From contig JAAOOA010000086.1 in the NCBI GenBank assembly GCA_012861695.1, positions 1,419,001 to 1,483,000 on the forward strand: 64,000 bases of DNA, read 5' to 3'. Made by a program: the position numbers and the translations under genes. Below are positions 10,740 through 23,360 of the stretch, one piece after another. Numbering within the stretch: position 1 is the stretch's first letter; every line of letters begins with the position of its first letter. The notes below the pieces were generated by a model, which saw only the letters and a program-made list of their open reading frames with translations, ran no database searches and was not told the DNA's origin. Origin of the DNA: Trematomus loennbergii. Taxonomy: Eukaryota; Chordata; Actinopteri; Perciformes; Nototheniidae.

Positions 10740-11140
10740 TGCGCTCAAAATACCCACATTAATCAGCCCTGTTAAAACAATTTCTAATGGAGTGGATCAA
10801 TATAGTCAATGTCTTTTAGAAATCATTTTTGGTGAGATGCCTGAAATAAGGTCTGTGGTTAACATAAGCACAACAGATTATGTTCTACCACATTAAATAC
10901 GCCAGTAATTACACAAAGATTGTATTTTTCTTATATTTCAAAATTCAAATGAAAAGAAAGTCCCATTGCTTTTTGTAGAGAAAGCCTGTGGCCTGCTAAG
11001 TTGGTTGGCTTATAAAAGTACATCATCACTGCACCACTGAATAAGTCACATTGCCATACCTTAAACAATGCCCTAATAACGGATATTCTTAATAGTTGCA
11101 GTCCATCCAAATATTTCCAATCCATGACTATATGGCCATT
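10740..11140. repeat. Interspersed repeat (GCCTGAAATAAGGTCTGTGG family)
   Basis: Shares GCCTGAAATAAGGTCTGTGG and a GTCCCATTGCTTTTTG block with copies at about 51110-51600 and 61670-62100; the copy at 52380-53065 shares the AAATCCCATTGGCT block. No coding potential. Boundaries are approximate. Confidence 0.55.
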
Positions 11141-11394
11141 GTCTTCATCGTGCTAACTACTTATTTAATTATTAGTCTAACAAAATGTCCCATTGAAATG
11201 TGTACATTCACAAAGAAAAAAGGTTCATGTCTGTAACATTTATCTAATACGCTCACATCATTGTCTAGAATTTTCCTCTCAGATCCCCAATTATCTTTTT
11301 TAATAATGTTTTTATTTTACATTGTTTTACTTTTCGTCATTATGATGCGATCGATTTGTTTTTGTGTTATCATCACTTAATAACCATAGTGGTT

Positions 11395-11850
11395 TGTAAC
11401 TAAGTACATCTACTCAAGTACTGTACTGTAAAAAGGTGTGGTACTTGCGTATTTTCACATTTTGCTCAACTCAACTACATTTAATTTACAGATGTAGTTA
11501 CTATCTACTTTGCAGATTTAGATTTATATTGAAATATAAATCTGCTTAGACATTATCATATATTATATAGGCTAACCAGTAGTATATAAATGAATTCAAA
11601 TAAACCCCACTTTTAACAATTGCAACATTAAAGTGATGAACACATTAATGCATTAATCATTACAATACAATCATTTAAAGTGTAAATTATAAAAGTATGG
11701 TGTTTATATGTGCCAGTCTGAATCATGGATGTATAATAAGAAGGTAGGGTTGGACTATCAGGTTCTCCAGCAAGTTATACTTTGATGCTAATACGTGTAA
11801 AAAGTGTCCTTTTACTTGAGTACAATTTTTAATGCAGGACGTTTACTTGT
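11395..11850. mobile_element. MITE, complete relative of the split copy at 3665/7070
   Basis: Left end GTAACTAAGTACATCTACTC, right end TTTTACTTGAGTACAATTTT then AATGCAGGACGTTTACTTGT. AT-rich centre, no ORF. Confidence 0.6.
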
Positions 11851-12060
11851 AACTGTGTATTCCTAATCCTACACTGGAGTATTGCAAAATTTGGAGTTAA
11901 TAATATGAGTAATTTGTCCAACTCTGTTAATAACACTGTTGACTTGTTTGTATTTTCGGCATTTTATCAATAAAGTTTTCTTTTCTAAAAAAAACGTTGA
12001 CGTTGTGTCTTTAAATCTCAAAAGGTTGGCTCGGTAAACAGACAAGACCAACAGTAGCCT

Positions 12061-12180
12061 GTCTAGTACAGCACAGTACAGTACAGTACAGTGTAGTGCA
12101 GTACAGCACAGTACAGTACAGTGTAGTACAATTTAGTACAGTGTAGTACATCATAGTATAGTACATTGTAGTAGGCTACA
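12061..12180. repeat. Pentanucleotide-like low-complexity tract
   Basis: Imperfect repeats of CAGTA, with CAGTGTAGTA variants. Confidence 0.85.
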
Positions 12181-13474
12181 CAGTGTATTAGGCTTCGTGC
12201 AGTGGATAGAGCAGGCAGGGGAGCGCTGTGTTTCCGGTTGGATGTGAGCCTCAGAGAGACTCCTCCTTAGCATTACCTCTGAGTTTTTTAAACAACTTTA
12301 GATTATTAACGCACATTCGCTTCTGAGACATTATTAGTATTTAGCAGGTATTTATCAGTAACGTTAGTGCAGCGCAGTGGCTTCCTGAAGCTACGCAGTT
12401 TTGCCACAAGCTAGCAGGGAGCTAGTGAAAGCTAAGCCGTTGTAAATATTATGAACCCCTTTGCAATCTTTCGGCTGCTACGCAAGTTCAATAAACCCTG
12501 GAGCAGATGAAGATAAATAAAAACTAAAGATATTACCCTGCACTGCAGATTTCGACCTCACGAAGATGGCTGATTTCTTCTTCTTCCACCTTCTTCCGCC
12601 TTTTTCTCCTTCCTCAATTTTTTGTATAAAACTTTATTTAAAGCATAGGCCTACACTTGAAGGAAGAAAATAACACGCATTATAATGGTATGTTATAATT
12701 ATATAGCCTGTAAAGAGCTTTGTATTTTCAACCAAGCTTATCAAATAAACTACAAGATACAATGTCACTATTTATTGCAAATTCTTTTTTGTAGTGCACC
12801 AGTTCTTTGTTATATGAGCCCACAGTAAAATCTTGATTTTTGGCCATCTTAGATTTATTATTGCCACTTGTCTTGGGGATTATTGTTATCGTACAGCACT
12901 CAGTGTCAGTCCAAAAGAAAAAGAAAAGAAAACTAGCAAACAGAAGTTATAAACTATTCTACAACCATTACAACATTTACCCACACAATACATTCATGAA
13001 TGTGATTGATGAATTTTAAAAACAGTTAAAACCAGTTTTTGAAAGACATTTTTAGCCCAGCCAAAATATAAGTCCTTCAAGAAGAAACGACTCTTTCATA
13101 TCCATATGGCCATGTAAAACACAACAAATTATTAACTAAAATTGACGTTATAAATGGGCAGCACCTTTACTGTAATCATTGACCCCACAAAAATGGATTT
13201 GACAAATTGTTCCACGATGCTAAATTATGTGACTGAAAGCAGTGTTCAACATGATTACATAATGTGTCAATGCATCATGCTTTGCACACTGTTACTCCAA
13301 TTACTGTCAGCCATCACCATCAGATCATCACGAGAAACATTGTCATTCATTTATTTTGACAAAGATAAAAAAAAAGGTATAAGGTCTCATTAATGAAATG
13401 GTTATATTTAAAAAAAAAAAGAATATATTTGTTCTTTCTTATGATCCATTTAATCCATAAAGTAAGCTTACAAG
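12181..13474. other. Intergenic sequence, nothing recognised
   Basis: AT-rich. Short open frames at 13154-13393 and 13393-13659 have no recognisable similarity or start context, and I do not call them genes. Confidence 0.5.
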
Positions 13475-13478
13475 TTAA

Positions 13479-13853
13479 AGGTGGGGTATGTAATTTATTT
13501 CAGAAACACTTTTTTTGTTATATTCCATGGAATGCTCTTAACATCCCCATAGCAATGAATATATTAAATGCTTTGACAATAAATAGATTAAAAAAATTCA
13601 TCTGTGGAAGCCGTGGCGCTGTAAAAAGCACGACCAATCATCTGAGCCGGCCCGGCTAAAATAACTGGATGGCCTACCTGCCTGTCAGCCTTCCATCTGT
13701 GCACAAACTTATCTCGTGTCCTCATTGGTCATGTGCGCGTTCGTGTGTGTTGGAGGAGGGGCTCTGTGAGGAAGTGGCAGATTTTTTTCCGGTTATGTAT
13801 TTTCAAATTCTAGCGCACTCGAGCTGGTTTCTCCAAAATTACCTACCCCACCT
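13479..13853. mobile_element. TTAA-flanked MITE
   Basis: Ends AGGTGGGGTATGTAATT and AATTACCTACCCCACCT, with TTAA on both sides (13475-13478, 13854-13857). Its right TTAA is shared with the next element, whose left end starts immediately after it. Confidence 0.85.
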
Positions 13854-13948
13854 TTAAAGCTCCCATGTCATGCTTTTCCGGTTATTACCCGTCCCCTTGT
13901 GTGTTATGAAGGTTTTTATGCATGTAAACGGTGTGCAGAGTCAAAACC

Positions 13949-16900
13949 ATAGACTGTATATATAAATGGACGTAGGGTCCGTGACGTCACCCATAGGATT
14001 CTGCAGAGTTGCCGAGAAGCCCTTAGTAGGCGGAGTCGGCCACTAACGGCTCGACAGTGACGTCTGAGTCTAACTCCCGCCTGCTCCCCAAATAAGGGCA
14101 AAGAGGCGGAGCCGAGGCGGGACCTGCTGCCTCCAGCTGGAAGTAACAGAGCTAGCTCAAGCTAAGAAGCTAAGCTAACATGCTCCCCATCTGCACACTG
14201 CCGTCACATTTTACGTTTCTAAGGTAAGCGGACATGAAACTATTCAGCAAAACTATAAATAATAATCTAAGTTATTGAGTTTTTAGCATAATACTTCAGA
14301 ATCTTAAAATCCCTTAACGTTTGTATGCAATGTGCTAAATGCAACACTGGAATCAAGCAAATATAATATGTTTGCATGACATTAGTTATTTATATTTTGC
14401 TATCACTTAATTATACGTTTAATACATTTAAGTTAAGCTAAGGTACAGTACATGTGATGGTAGCTAGTTAGTGCTCTTACCTGTGAGGCCTCCTCCAAAC
14501 AGCATTATAACCAGACTGTATCATTAAAACTATAAGTACCAGTTCTAGATCCTTGACTTTAGACAAACAATTCAAAAGACAAAATGTATTTAAAGACCAA
14601 TCTTTATTTGAAGGTGCCTCTTAACCTGAGATATTAGTTATACAGTAATAGTATTGACAATCTAAAAAAACTGAGCAACTCAACAGTCAACTTTATATTT
14701 CTTATTGTCTAAAGCATTTATTATTTTCATTTTCCCCTCTCATATTCAGTGTGGACGGATTGAGACAGCGTGGTGTCCAGAGAGCTGCAGAGACTTCAGG
14801 GAGAAACCTCCGTGTGATGGACGTCCTGTCTGTTGGTTTGGAGAGGACTGAGGGTCTTTCCTCTGCGAGGAGGACCAGGCCTGATGGAGGAGCCCATGCT
14901 GGGCATAGCTGATACCAACTGCACAGGCCTTGTCTGTCACTTTATTTGACTAAATGTGTTTACTTATACATTTAATAGGTTTACACCTTCTGTCCATATG
15001 TGCTTTTTATTTAAAACATGTTTGATTAACTTTTGGTTCACATTTCAATAAATTGAATTTGTATTTGCACTCCTTTTGTCCATTATTCTTACTGAAAATG
15101 TTAGATTACACATTCACATCTGACTGAAGATTGGCCCCATTTATTTGTGGTTGCAAACTCTGCGGTACAAGGTACATGTTGTGAAGCTCATAAAGTGAGG
15201 CAAATAGAATAATCAGCTGATGGAGTGTAGATGTGGAAATAGGTGCATTCGATCAGCTGACTTCACAATAAAAGTAGTTTCTTAGTGAATGTCCTGTACT
15301 GGTCTTAAAATCTCATAACATCAGCTTTTAATTTTCCTCTTGGATGTTCTTCTTGACCCTCAGAGAAGGAGAAAATGTTGAGTCGTGTCTTTCAGGCATG
15401 TCCTTTCCTAACAAAAATTACAGGAAACATAAAACATATTATTGCAGAACAAGTGTGTTATTTATGAAAGAGGTGTGTTGTGTTTAGGGGCTGTAGATAT
15501 AATTATTTTGTAATTGTAATGTTTTTTTATTTCAACAGTGAGCTACAAAGACAATCAGATTATGAATGAACAGTATGACATTCATCAACATTGAAATATA
15601 TTTTATTATCAAAATAATATTTAACTGTTATCAAAACTTAGTGCAACTGTAGAAGCTTGCTCTGTTCTCTCACTGAAATCATAACTTTTACCACGTTTTT
15701 TACAGACAATATTGAGAGATAAATAGCAGTTGTCACTAATAGCTTTGCCTTCAATACCTTAAATTAGAAAGCTGACAAAGTCATATTGCTTGTTAACATG
15801 TAACCCTTTGCATGGAAAAAACCCTCAACTTCACTGATGTGTAGGTGATCTAGTATTTAGTATTGTTTAATGGAATGTATATCAGTGTATTAAAGTCAAT
15901 ACTTCATTTATTTAAACCAATATCTTTCTTGATTCTTTGTACAGTATGAAAAAAGAGTATTTGTACCTGTGCTGAAGTTCACTGCTGTGAGGAGTCCAGT
16001 GCTGTCTCTCACTCTCTGGTCCATCCTGTCTGCATCACCTGGACACTTTAAACAAACAGATATATATGTAAAGAACCATGTGTACAAACAATATAACTTA
16101 TTATCTTCTGTTGAACATGTTGGATTGTGTATTGTCCGAGTCAGGGTCCTTTTTACTTTACTGTAACTTTGGAAGTTGTGTTACCAATGCTTACTATTTA
16201 TTTGATACCAATTTGGTAATGCAATTAATAAAAACAACAACGTTTGGGTTCGTTCTTCAGATGACTGTGACGTTAACGTGTAAGCTCAATAATGAACTCC
16301 AGCTCAACCAACCATATTGTAATATCTAAGTAATCATCTTGAAATATGAAATTAATAATTGTAATATACACACATCTTATTGTGAGGTTGATTTCACATA
16401 CACTACTTCGACGTTAGCTTGTCTACATACTTGAGCATAGCCAATTTAAATTAACCTTAGCGATGCATACAGTTCCTACCTACATAATAAAATATCTCTC
16501 TAAGTTACAAGGATGACCTTATTTTATCAACCTAAAACAGAAGCCTTTTGTTCTACAGTACTATCTCACTTAACGCTTAACACTTGTCTAATTCATTTTA
16601 ACCTTTATATATACAGTCTATGGTTTTAAGTTAACTTGGAGGATACGATTAGCATCGTTAGCACCGATGTAGCTACCACTCGCTTACACGCTAACCCAAG
16701 CCTTAACATTCATTACGTAGCTGATTAAAATCATAAACACATAAATAAAGTACTCAAATTTCACTTACCGCAAAACGGCATTCATGCACCGTCTGTTTTA
16801 ACCGCAGAGCGAGTCACAATAGTCCGATATATAAGCATGAAGAACAAACAAACACGGCCGGGGTCAAGTTGTGTTCCCTGGATGAACTGGGCAGGCAGAG

Positions 16901-17285
16901 TCCCTGTAGCTTCACGGACGGAGCAGCTAGCAGAGAGACAAGACGCTAACAGCAGCAGTCACTTGACAGAGCTGTCACTCAATGTGACCACGCCCTAATT
17001 TATGCAAAAACTTTAAGACCTAATATAAATAAAAGGGTCATGTTAGAAAACAATTCACTCACAGATCCATAATCATGAAGGTGGAATCTAACTATATCTA
17101 TAATAATATTTATTGGATCCATGGGTAGAAACATGTTTTTTTAGGCTGTAAAATTGGGCATTTAACATGGGGGTCTATGGAAATTGCTCCTTTCTGCAGT
17201 CAGCGCCTATCGGCCAATATATGAACTGCAGTTTGTGGCACTTCCGTATTGGCGTCCCGGCTCTTCCCCAGAGTTTGCCGCTTGG
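13949..17285. mobile_element. 3.3-kb non-autonomous DNA element with 8-bp duplication
   Basis: Starts ATAGACTGTATATATAAATG and ends with GAACTGCAGTTTGTGGCACT..GAGTTTGCCGCTTGG, the two ends of a common teleost repeat. The duplication TCAAAACC is at 13941-13948 and 17286-17293, and the surrounding TTAA-type element resumes exactly after it. An inverted end (TATATATACAGTCTATGGTT) at 16606-16625 suggests a nested or composite structure. No transposase. Confidence 0.75.
14750..15058 (+). other. Exon-like stretch with polyadenylation signal inside the 3.3-kb element
   Basis: Preceded by CTCATATTCAG (acceptor-like) and followed by TTCAATAAATTG at 15046. A GTAAGC donor-like site at 14223 lies upstream. 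Translation gives only short frames, so this may be a non-coding transcribed unit. Speculative. Confidence 0.25.
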
Positions 17286-17486
17286 TCAAAACCCTCAAAG
17301 TACACCCTGTAGCGAGTAAAACTCTAACACAGAAAATACCTCCCCAAAACGCCGCGTTGGAGATACGTCACTGCCCATTTGATTCTTCCTGTCATGCGGT
17401 ACCCGGAACGAAATGGACCAATCCCGAAGAGCTATGGCCACACCCAGCGGCGCTGGCCGCACCCTCTGCCAGCCTAACATTTACTG

Positions 17487-18716
17487 TTGGAAGCTCTGGT
17501 TCAGTTCACAATCGATCCAGTCATGCCACTGCCAAGGACCTGTTTCCTGAAATGTGAGGAGAAATCTGAGCTGTTTGTCCTACCGACGGAAGAACCACGA
17601 CGAAGTCAGTGGTTGAAATTTCTTTTTAACACTGTTCCTTCAGAGGTTCGAAGAACCGGCATTTCACAGACGAAAGCTTCCAAAACATTGCCCAGTTTGA
17701 GGCCGGATATGCACAGCTTGTTTGGACCGTTTGGAGCAGGGGAAGATTCGGGTACACAACCTGTAAGTTTGCATTGTTATTTGTGTATTTATCAAACAAG
17801 ACTGTTTAAATGTGTAAACTGTGTTGGACTGCTAAGCCATTGACACAGTGCTAACTGTGCTAACTAAGTTGCTAGCGTTTCCATATATCAACTCTAATAT
17901 CAGCAGATGGCCTTGCATACATGTATCTCATAGCAGGAGAATGTCTGCATTCACACACAAAATACCTATTGACAGTATACTCCGGTGATTTGCCGTGCGG
18001 TCAGTCGCGAAACGTAATTACATTATAGCTGGCGTAGCGTGTATGCTACCGATCTAACCGACGGAGCTAGACCTGGGTCGGAAAAACATTTTGTTATGCT
18101 ACGTTGCTAGCGTTTAAATATATCAACTACAATGTCAGCAGATGGCCTTACATGTTTGTCATGGCAGGAGAATGTCTGCAGTCACACACACGGAATACTC
18201 ATACAGTATACTCCGGGTGATTTACCGTACATTGTGACAGTACATGTACATACTGCATGTATAGCTAACGAGGCTAGCTGTATGCTAGCGCAAAACAATG
18301 TATTCATGCAAGTTACAATGTATGACCGAACGTAGCAGAATACCCGTATAAGATTGCAATTATAAACACGTTATTGCTGTTCATAGTAGTTTTATTACAC
18401 TACATTATAGTTGCCGTTCCTCCGAGCTAGCGTTCATATCGTGTTAGCTACCAAAGTAAACAATAAAGCTAGGTTAGCATATTAGCTGGCAAGCTGTTCA
18501 TTAGATAGATCCACACTCCTACCACAACTACTACTAACGAATCTAAAACAACTAAGTTTCTCTAATATTTTGTGATTTGCATTTGATTTCGTCCAGCCAG
18601 ATCCTGGCGGACAATACATGACGGGGACGGGACTACTACTACTGAGGCCTCGTCCTAAAAGGCACCGGCTGCGCCCAGGCAAGATGCGGGGAGGAATGGA
18701 TGATATACCGTGTGTA
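17487..18716 (+). pseudogene. THAP-domain protein remnant of the TTAA-type element
   Basis: One frame reads CEEKSELFVLPTEEPRRSQW then FLFNTVP, the N-terminal half of a transposon THAP domain. After about 17650 the neighbouring frame continues NRHFTDESFQN then FEAGYAQL, the HF..SF part. A frameshift separates them. A donor-like GTAAGT at 17763 and an acceptor before the arginine-rich stretch at about 18598 (LRPRPKRHRLRPGKMRGG) suggest a second exon. It would have been a DNA-binding protein of the element; it is unrelated in position and strand to thap7. Confidence 0.55.
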
Positions 18717-18901
18717 TATATGTATATTTATGTTCATTTTGTACATTTCTAAAAATAAAGTTTAATGGAAATACTTAGTAGGCCTATCCTTTCTTCCCTG
18801 AATTATTTGCTCCTATAACATATCATTCATATATAGCAAACCATGATTTGATTTCTCATCAAACAGTAGTAGTTTATTACAGGTAAAAATAACTTACTCT
18901 T

Positions 18902-19161
18902 TGTTATGACCGGCTCGTAGGCCACAACGGAAAGACAAGGAGACATACACGAGTTTACAAAACCACGGCACATTTATTGTGGTAAATGCAGAGATAGGTG
19001 GTCGGGGAGAGAATCGCCGAGCCGCTTTGGAGAGAGACGGGCCGCTGGGCTTAATAGCACCTCGGCTACGGAGGTGTCCGTGATCGCGCTGATTACCTCT
19101 TCAGCTCCACCCCACCGTAAGCCCTGCAACACACCTGCACAAAGGCCCTGGGGCCGTCACA
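18902..19161 (-). mobile_element. Solo LTR of a Gypsy-like retrotransposon
   Basis: On the minus strand it runs TGTGACGGCCCC ... GGTCATAACA (TG..CA ends), contains ACAATAAATG as a polyadenylation signal, and is flanked by the 5-bp duplication CTCTT (18897-18901, 19162-19166). There is no internal region, so it formed by recombination between two LTRs. Confidence 0.85.
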
Positions 19162-19166
19162 CTCTT

Positions 19167-20122
19167 CTATAACAACAGTTGTAGGTACAGTTCGGTTAGT
19201 TAGCGTATAAAATATACGGCTGTACCGACGCCATTACAAGACTGATGTTCCCCGAAAAAAGCGGGCGGAGCCTCTCTGGTGGTTGACTAATCAGAACAAT
19301 CGGAGCACACTAGGCTCACAGGGAGGGGGGGGCAAGAGCTCCAACGAGTCGTTTAGTGGAGAGAGTGAATACTGCTGAATACACATGCTTGACAGAGATG
19401 CTGTATGCGAAACCAATGTGAGTTTGGAAAATTGCACAGTATAAATCTATTTTAGTATACCTCAACAATGTAATTATGATCAGTGGAAATGGCCATGACA
19501 TGGAAGGAAAATATCATGTTTAAAATATACAAAGTTTTTGTGTGGGAGGGTAATCATAATTCAAGTCAAATATTATTTGTGGTCGATCTGGCAAGAATGT
19601 ACAACTTTGTGTAAAGAAAGCAAGAAAACTTCAACACTATAAACCTAAAGCCAACATTCTATTTTATTTTAAGCATCAAGGGGACACCAACATAGCTGTT
19701 GTCTTATTATTCTCCTTTAAAAAAAAAAAATCATTATCACCTCAATAATTCCAATGTTAATCAGATTAGAGTTAAGAAGGTAAAAAAGGAATTGCTCCCA
19801 CAAGACAAAATGTTTCAGAATAACAGTAGGAAGGATTTAATTGTATAAGCAAGCAGGCAGATTTAAAATGAACACATTGAAGGTCTTGGAGAAATAATGG
19901 ACATCGATTTCTCCCCTGGAACCCCATGGCTGTAATCCTCTCCATAATAAAGCCAAACTTTCTAAAATATAAATAACCCTGCAGGTGCGACCTTCATGGT
20001 AGTCGCGATTCTCTGCCTACTCAACCACTGTTGTTTGCCAGGCCCTGTCTTCCTCAGCAGGCTCACACACTCCCAGAGACCCCAGAGAGGGGGTCTTTCA
20101 CCACGCTCAGAGAGGCTGCATC
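19167..20122. other. Intergenic sequence, nothing recognised
   Basis: No exon, repeat end or RNA gene identified. Confidence 0.5.
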
Positions 20123-20429
20123 ATTAGCCGCGTTCACACCGGAGTACTTTCACCGTACTTTTCGCGTTTTAGTTCCGTGAGTACCCCTTATGTCGCGTTC
20201 ACACCAAAAATCGTACTTAATCTCGGGTACTTTTACCCCCATTTTTAGAGCCCGCTGGGAGAGCGTACTTTTCTGTGGGTGAAAAGTGCCCCAAAAGTGC
20301 CCCAGTGCTGATTGGCTGGGCGAATTGCAAACCACGCCCGTACAACTCTGAAAATGTTGTGTGGAGACGCCATTGTTTTTCCTCGCTACAAAAACACAAC
20401 GGAGCGTTGGGTTTGTTTTTGAAAGCAGT

Positions 20430-21650
20430 TATGGCAAGCATCAAGAAATGATGAGGAGGTGTCGGCGCTTCTGGAGATCTACGCCGAGGACGTGACCCAG
20501 GGAATGCTACTGAAGCCAGTTCAGTAGCTTTCACTCGACCTGGGAATCGTCACAGCTGGCTAAAAATAAAGAAACTCAGGACTACAAACGGCGGATTCAG
20601 TGGCCAACGATGACTACCACGACGAAGGTAAAATCAACTACATGCACTGGGGTTTTAATCTGCACAATAATGGTCTCAGATGTACTTTTATTTGCTCAGT
20701 AGATCAAGCTAGCCATGCTAGGCTGAATAGGCTAACACCGGCCCCGAGCTAGCTACATCTAGCTAGCTAGATATTCCTGGCCGCTATGAAAACGTTTTGA
20801 CTTGTGAATAACTGTGCAGTTTTCTGTAATTTGCTTCACTAACTCATGGCACTAATCGTCTGTTTCAGGCGAGGATGGACAACTCTCGGGATTGGAAACA
20901 AGCGAGCTTTGCATTCTAGATCACAGCGCGTGGTCATCCTCCTTACCAGCAACCAAACGCAAAGGTACACACACTGTAACTTTGTCTTGAAAGAACGTTA
21001 CGCATCGAACTGATGTTCACAATCATGTTTATTTCATAATATTCATCATATTTTATGTTTAACTTGCCTCAACAACATTAAACAAAGTTCAAGCATACAT
21101 GAAGCACTCTTCAAAAAGGAACAATCCTCCGTGTTTGAACCTCTTAAATCGCTGCATAGCCGATTTATTTGGACTGGATTATCCCAGAGAGGCTAAACAT
21201 TCTTTATAACACAGTTTCAGATTTGTGAAACCTTTAATTCTATTTGTGAAAATACAAAAAAGAGAGATTTTAGTGCTTTTTCGCATCCTGGCCACATTAG
21301 ACCAGGTCCTGATCTAAAACCACTATACCTAGACTCATCAAATCTGGACTGGATTATCCCAGAGAGGCTAAACATTCTTTATAACACAGTTTCAGATTTG
21401 TGAAACCTTAATTCTATTTGTGAAAATACCAAAAAAACATTCCTAGTATGTTGTAAAACTACATGGCGACTAAACAGATCTTGTATCTTGCTTATTTTCC
21501 CCTCATAGGAAAGCGGACACGGGATGCGAATTTATTTGACACCGCCCAGGCGTTGGAGGACCGGCGTGCCGTGGTGAAAGAGTCAATGCACGGGGATCAG
21601 ATGGTGCTGTTCACCAAGGCCCAGGAAACGGAGGACAAGATGCTCACCAG
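20430..21650 (+). pseudogene. Harbinger Myb/SANT-type gene remnant
   Basis: Pieces of a spliced gene: EEVSALLEIYAEDV near 20455, SSLPATKRK before a GTACAC donor near 20963, and after a CTCATAG acceptor at 21509 GKRTRDANLFDTAQALEDRR followed by an acidic stretch. Stops interrupt the first part. In Harbinger elements this second gene encodes a Myb-like DNA-binding partner of the transposase. Confidence 0.5.
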
Positions 21651-21856
21651 TTCATTTATATTATTGTTATTACTGTTATTATATAGTCTTGATACAACTG
21701 ACACTTTATTTTATATTGATAATGTTAATTTACATGTACAACTTCTATTTTATTTACATTAAAAATGTGAACTTCTATTTACTGTTAAACAGATCCTGTA
21801 GCTTGCTTATTTCTCCTGACACTTTATCTTTAGTGACCGTAGCATCCTATACATCA

Positions 21857-22520
21857 CATGTAAGGCAAGGCAAGGCAAGGCAAGTTTATTTATATAGCAC
21901 CTTTCAACACAAGGCAATTCAAAGTGCTTTACAAAAATGGAAGACATTTTAAAAATGGCATTTAAAATCAGTCATTAAAAAGAAAAGATAATAAAATAAA
22001 CATTAAAAGAAAAAATACATGGATAAAAGTTAAAAGTTACAGTGCAGTTTAAGATGTGAATAGTTCAATTAAAAGCAGCGGCAAAAAGAAAAGTCTTCAG
22101 CCTGGATTTAAAAGTAGTAAGAGTTGCAGCGGACCTGCAGGTTTCTGGGAGTTTGTTCCAGATATTTGGAGCATAATAACTGAACGCTGCTTCACCATGT
22201 TTAGTTCTGACTCTGGGGACAGAAAGCTGACCAGTCCCTGAAGACCTGAGAGTTCTGGATGGTTCATAATTTAGCAGTAGGTCAGACATGTATTTTGGGC
22301 ATAAACCATTCAAAGCTTTATAAACCAGCAACAATATTTTGAAATCTATTCTTTGACACACAGGAAGCCAGTGTAAGGACTTCAGAACAGGAGTGATGTG
22401 ATCCACTTTCTTAGTGTTAGTGAGGACTCGAGCAGCGGCGTTCTGAATTAGCTGCAGCTTTCTAATCGATTTTTAGTGAGGCCTGTAAAGACACCATTGC
22501 AGTAGTCGAGTCTACTGAAG
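21857..22520 (-). mobile_element. Rex1/CR1-like LINE 3' end nested in the Harbinger
   Basis: The minus strand encodes the RT C-terminus: LKSLHWLPVCQRIDFKILL, VYKALNGLCPKY and WNKLPETCRSA. The 3' tail is a short (CTTGC)n run at 21857-21880 (GGCAAGGCAAGG on the plus strand). 5'-truncated and dead. Confidence 0.8.
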
Positions 22521-22826
22521 ATAAAAGCATGGACATGCATGGATGTAAGTGATTATTCTGATACCATCATGTTTCATCGGTTATAAACTGGCAAAGCTTT
22601 ATTTGTCATTTATTTATCATCAATGTTGCAACCTTGTGGAGGAATGGCAGGGGCACATACACAAATATGATAATTTATATCATTTAAAATATTATTTGAC
22701 CTAAAACTAAATGTTTTTATGATTGTCCTCTGAGGAGGACATGGGGATTTGCAAACTTTTAATTCCCCCCCCCATTTTACCCAACACAAAATGGAGTCCA
22801 CTATGGGCCGAAACTAACATGTATGT

Positions 22827-23360
22827 TTATGGCAGACGGATGCAGTGGGTCTCAGGAAGATAAATAATAACGGGTTTGCTGCTGAGCTTATTTACTGTGC
22901 ATACAACACACCTGGCACAGTTTATTGTTATTATATTGCCACACTGTACCCTATTGTAATGTTGCCTGTCTTGACTGGAAAATAAAAGAGAAACAAAATC
23001 ACTGTACAAAAGATCATCTTTATTGTCAAAATGTTTACAATTTACACGCTGTTCAGATGCCTCATAAAGCTGGGTCGCCGGTAAGGCAGTCCATTCATCC
23101 CTGTACTCATTACTTTCACAAAGGTTATGTAATATGCAACATGCTGCCACCTGGAATGTGATCTTGTCCATCTTGCAGTAGTTTCTTTTCATCAAGCACC
23201 GCCACCTGCCCTTCAGTCTGCCAAAAGCGTTCTCCACCACCACTCGTGCTCGGCTTGTTTTGTGATTGTACGCAAGTTGCTCAGGCTGCATTAACTCAGT
23301 TACAAAGCTGTATAACATGAGCACAAACAGCACAACTTCAGTCGACTCCATCTCCATCAT
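22827..23360 (-). pseudogene. Harbinger transposase, middle deleted
   Basis: The N-terminal MMEMESTEVVLFVLMLYSF is followed directly by the C-terminal block YNHKTSRARVVVENAFGRLK and ACCILHNLCE. The glutamate of the DDE triad (VVENAFG) is present, but the region with both catalytic aspartates is missing. The frame stays open across the junction, so a short protein could be made, but it cannot catalyse transposition. Confidence 0.8.

Larger units (their letters stand above)
13858..18770 (+). mobile_element. TTAA-type (Kolobok-like) element, split by a 3.3-kb insertion
   Basis: The left part (13858-13948) and right part (from 17294) together match, in order, the inverted copy at 48690-49149: CATGTAAACGGTGTGCAGAG, then CTCAAAGTACACCCTGTAGC and GAGTAAAACTCTAACACAG. 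The TTAA target and an encoded THAP domain suggest the Kolobok superfamily. An AATAAA at about 18753 marks a possible transcript end; the right terminus is not resolved. Confidence 0.6.
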
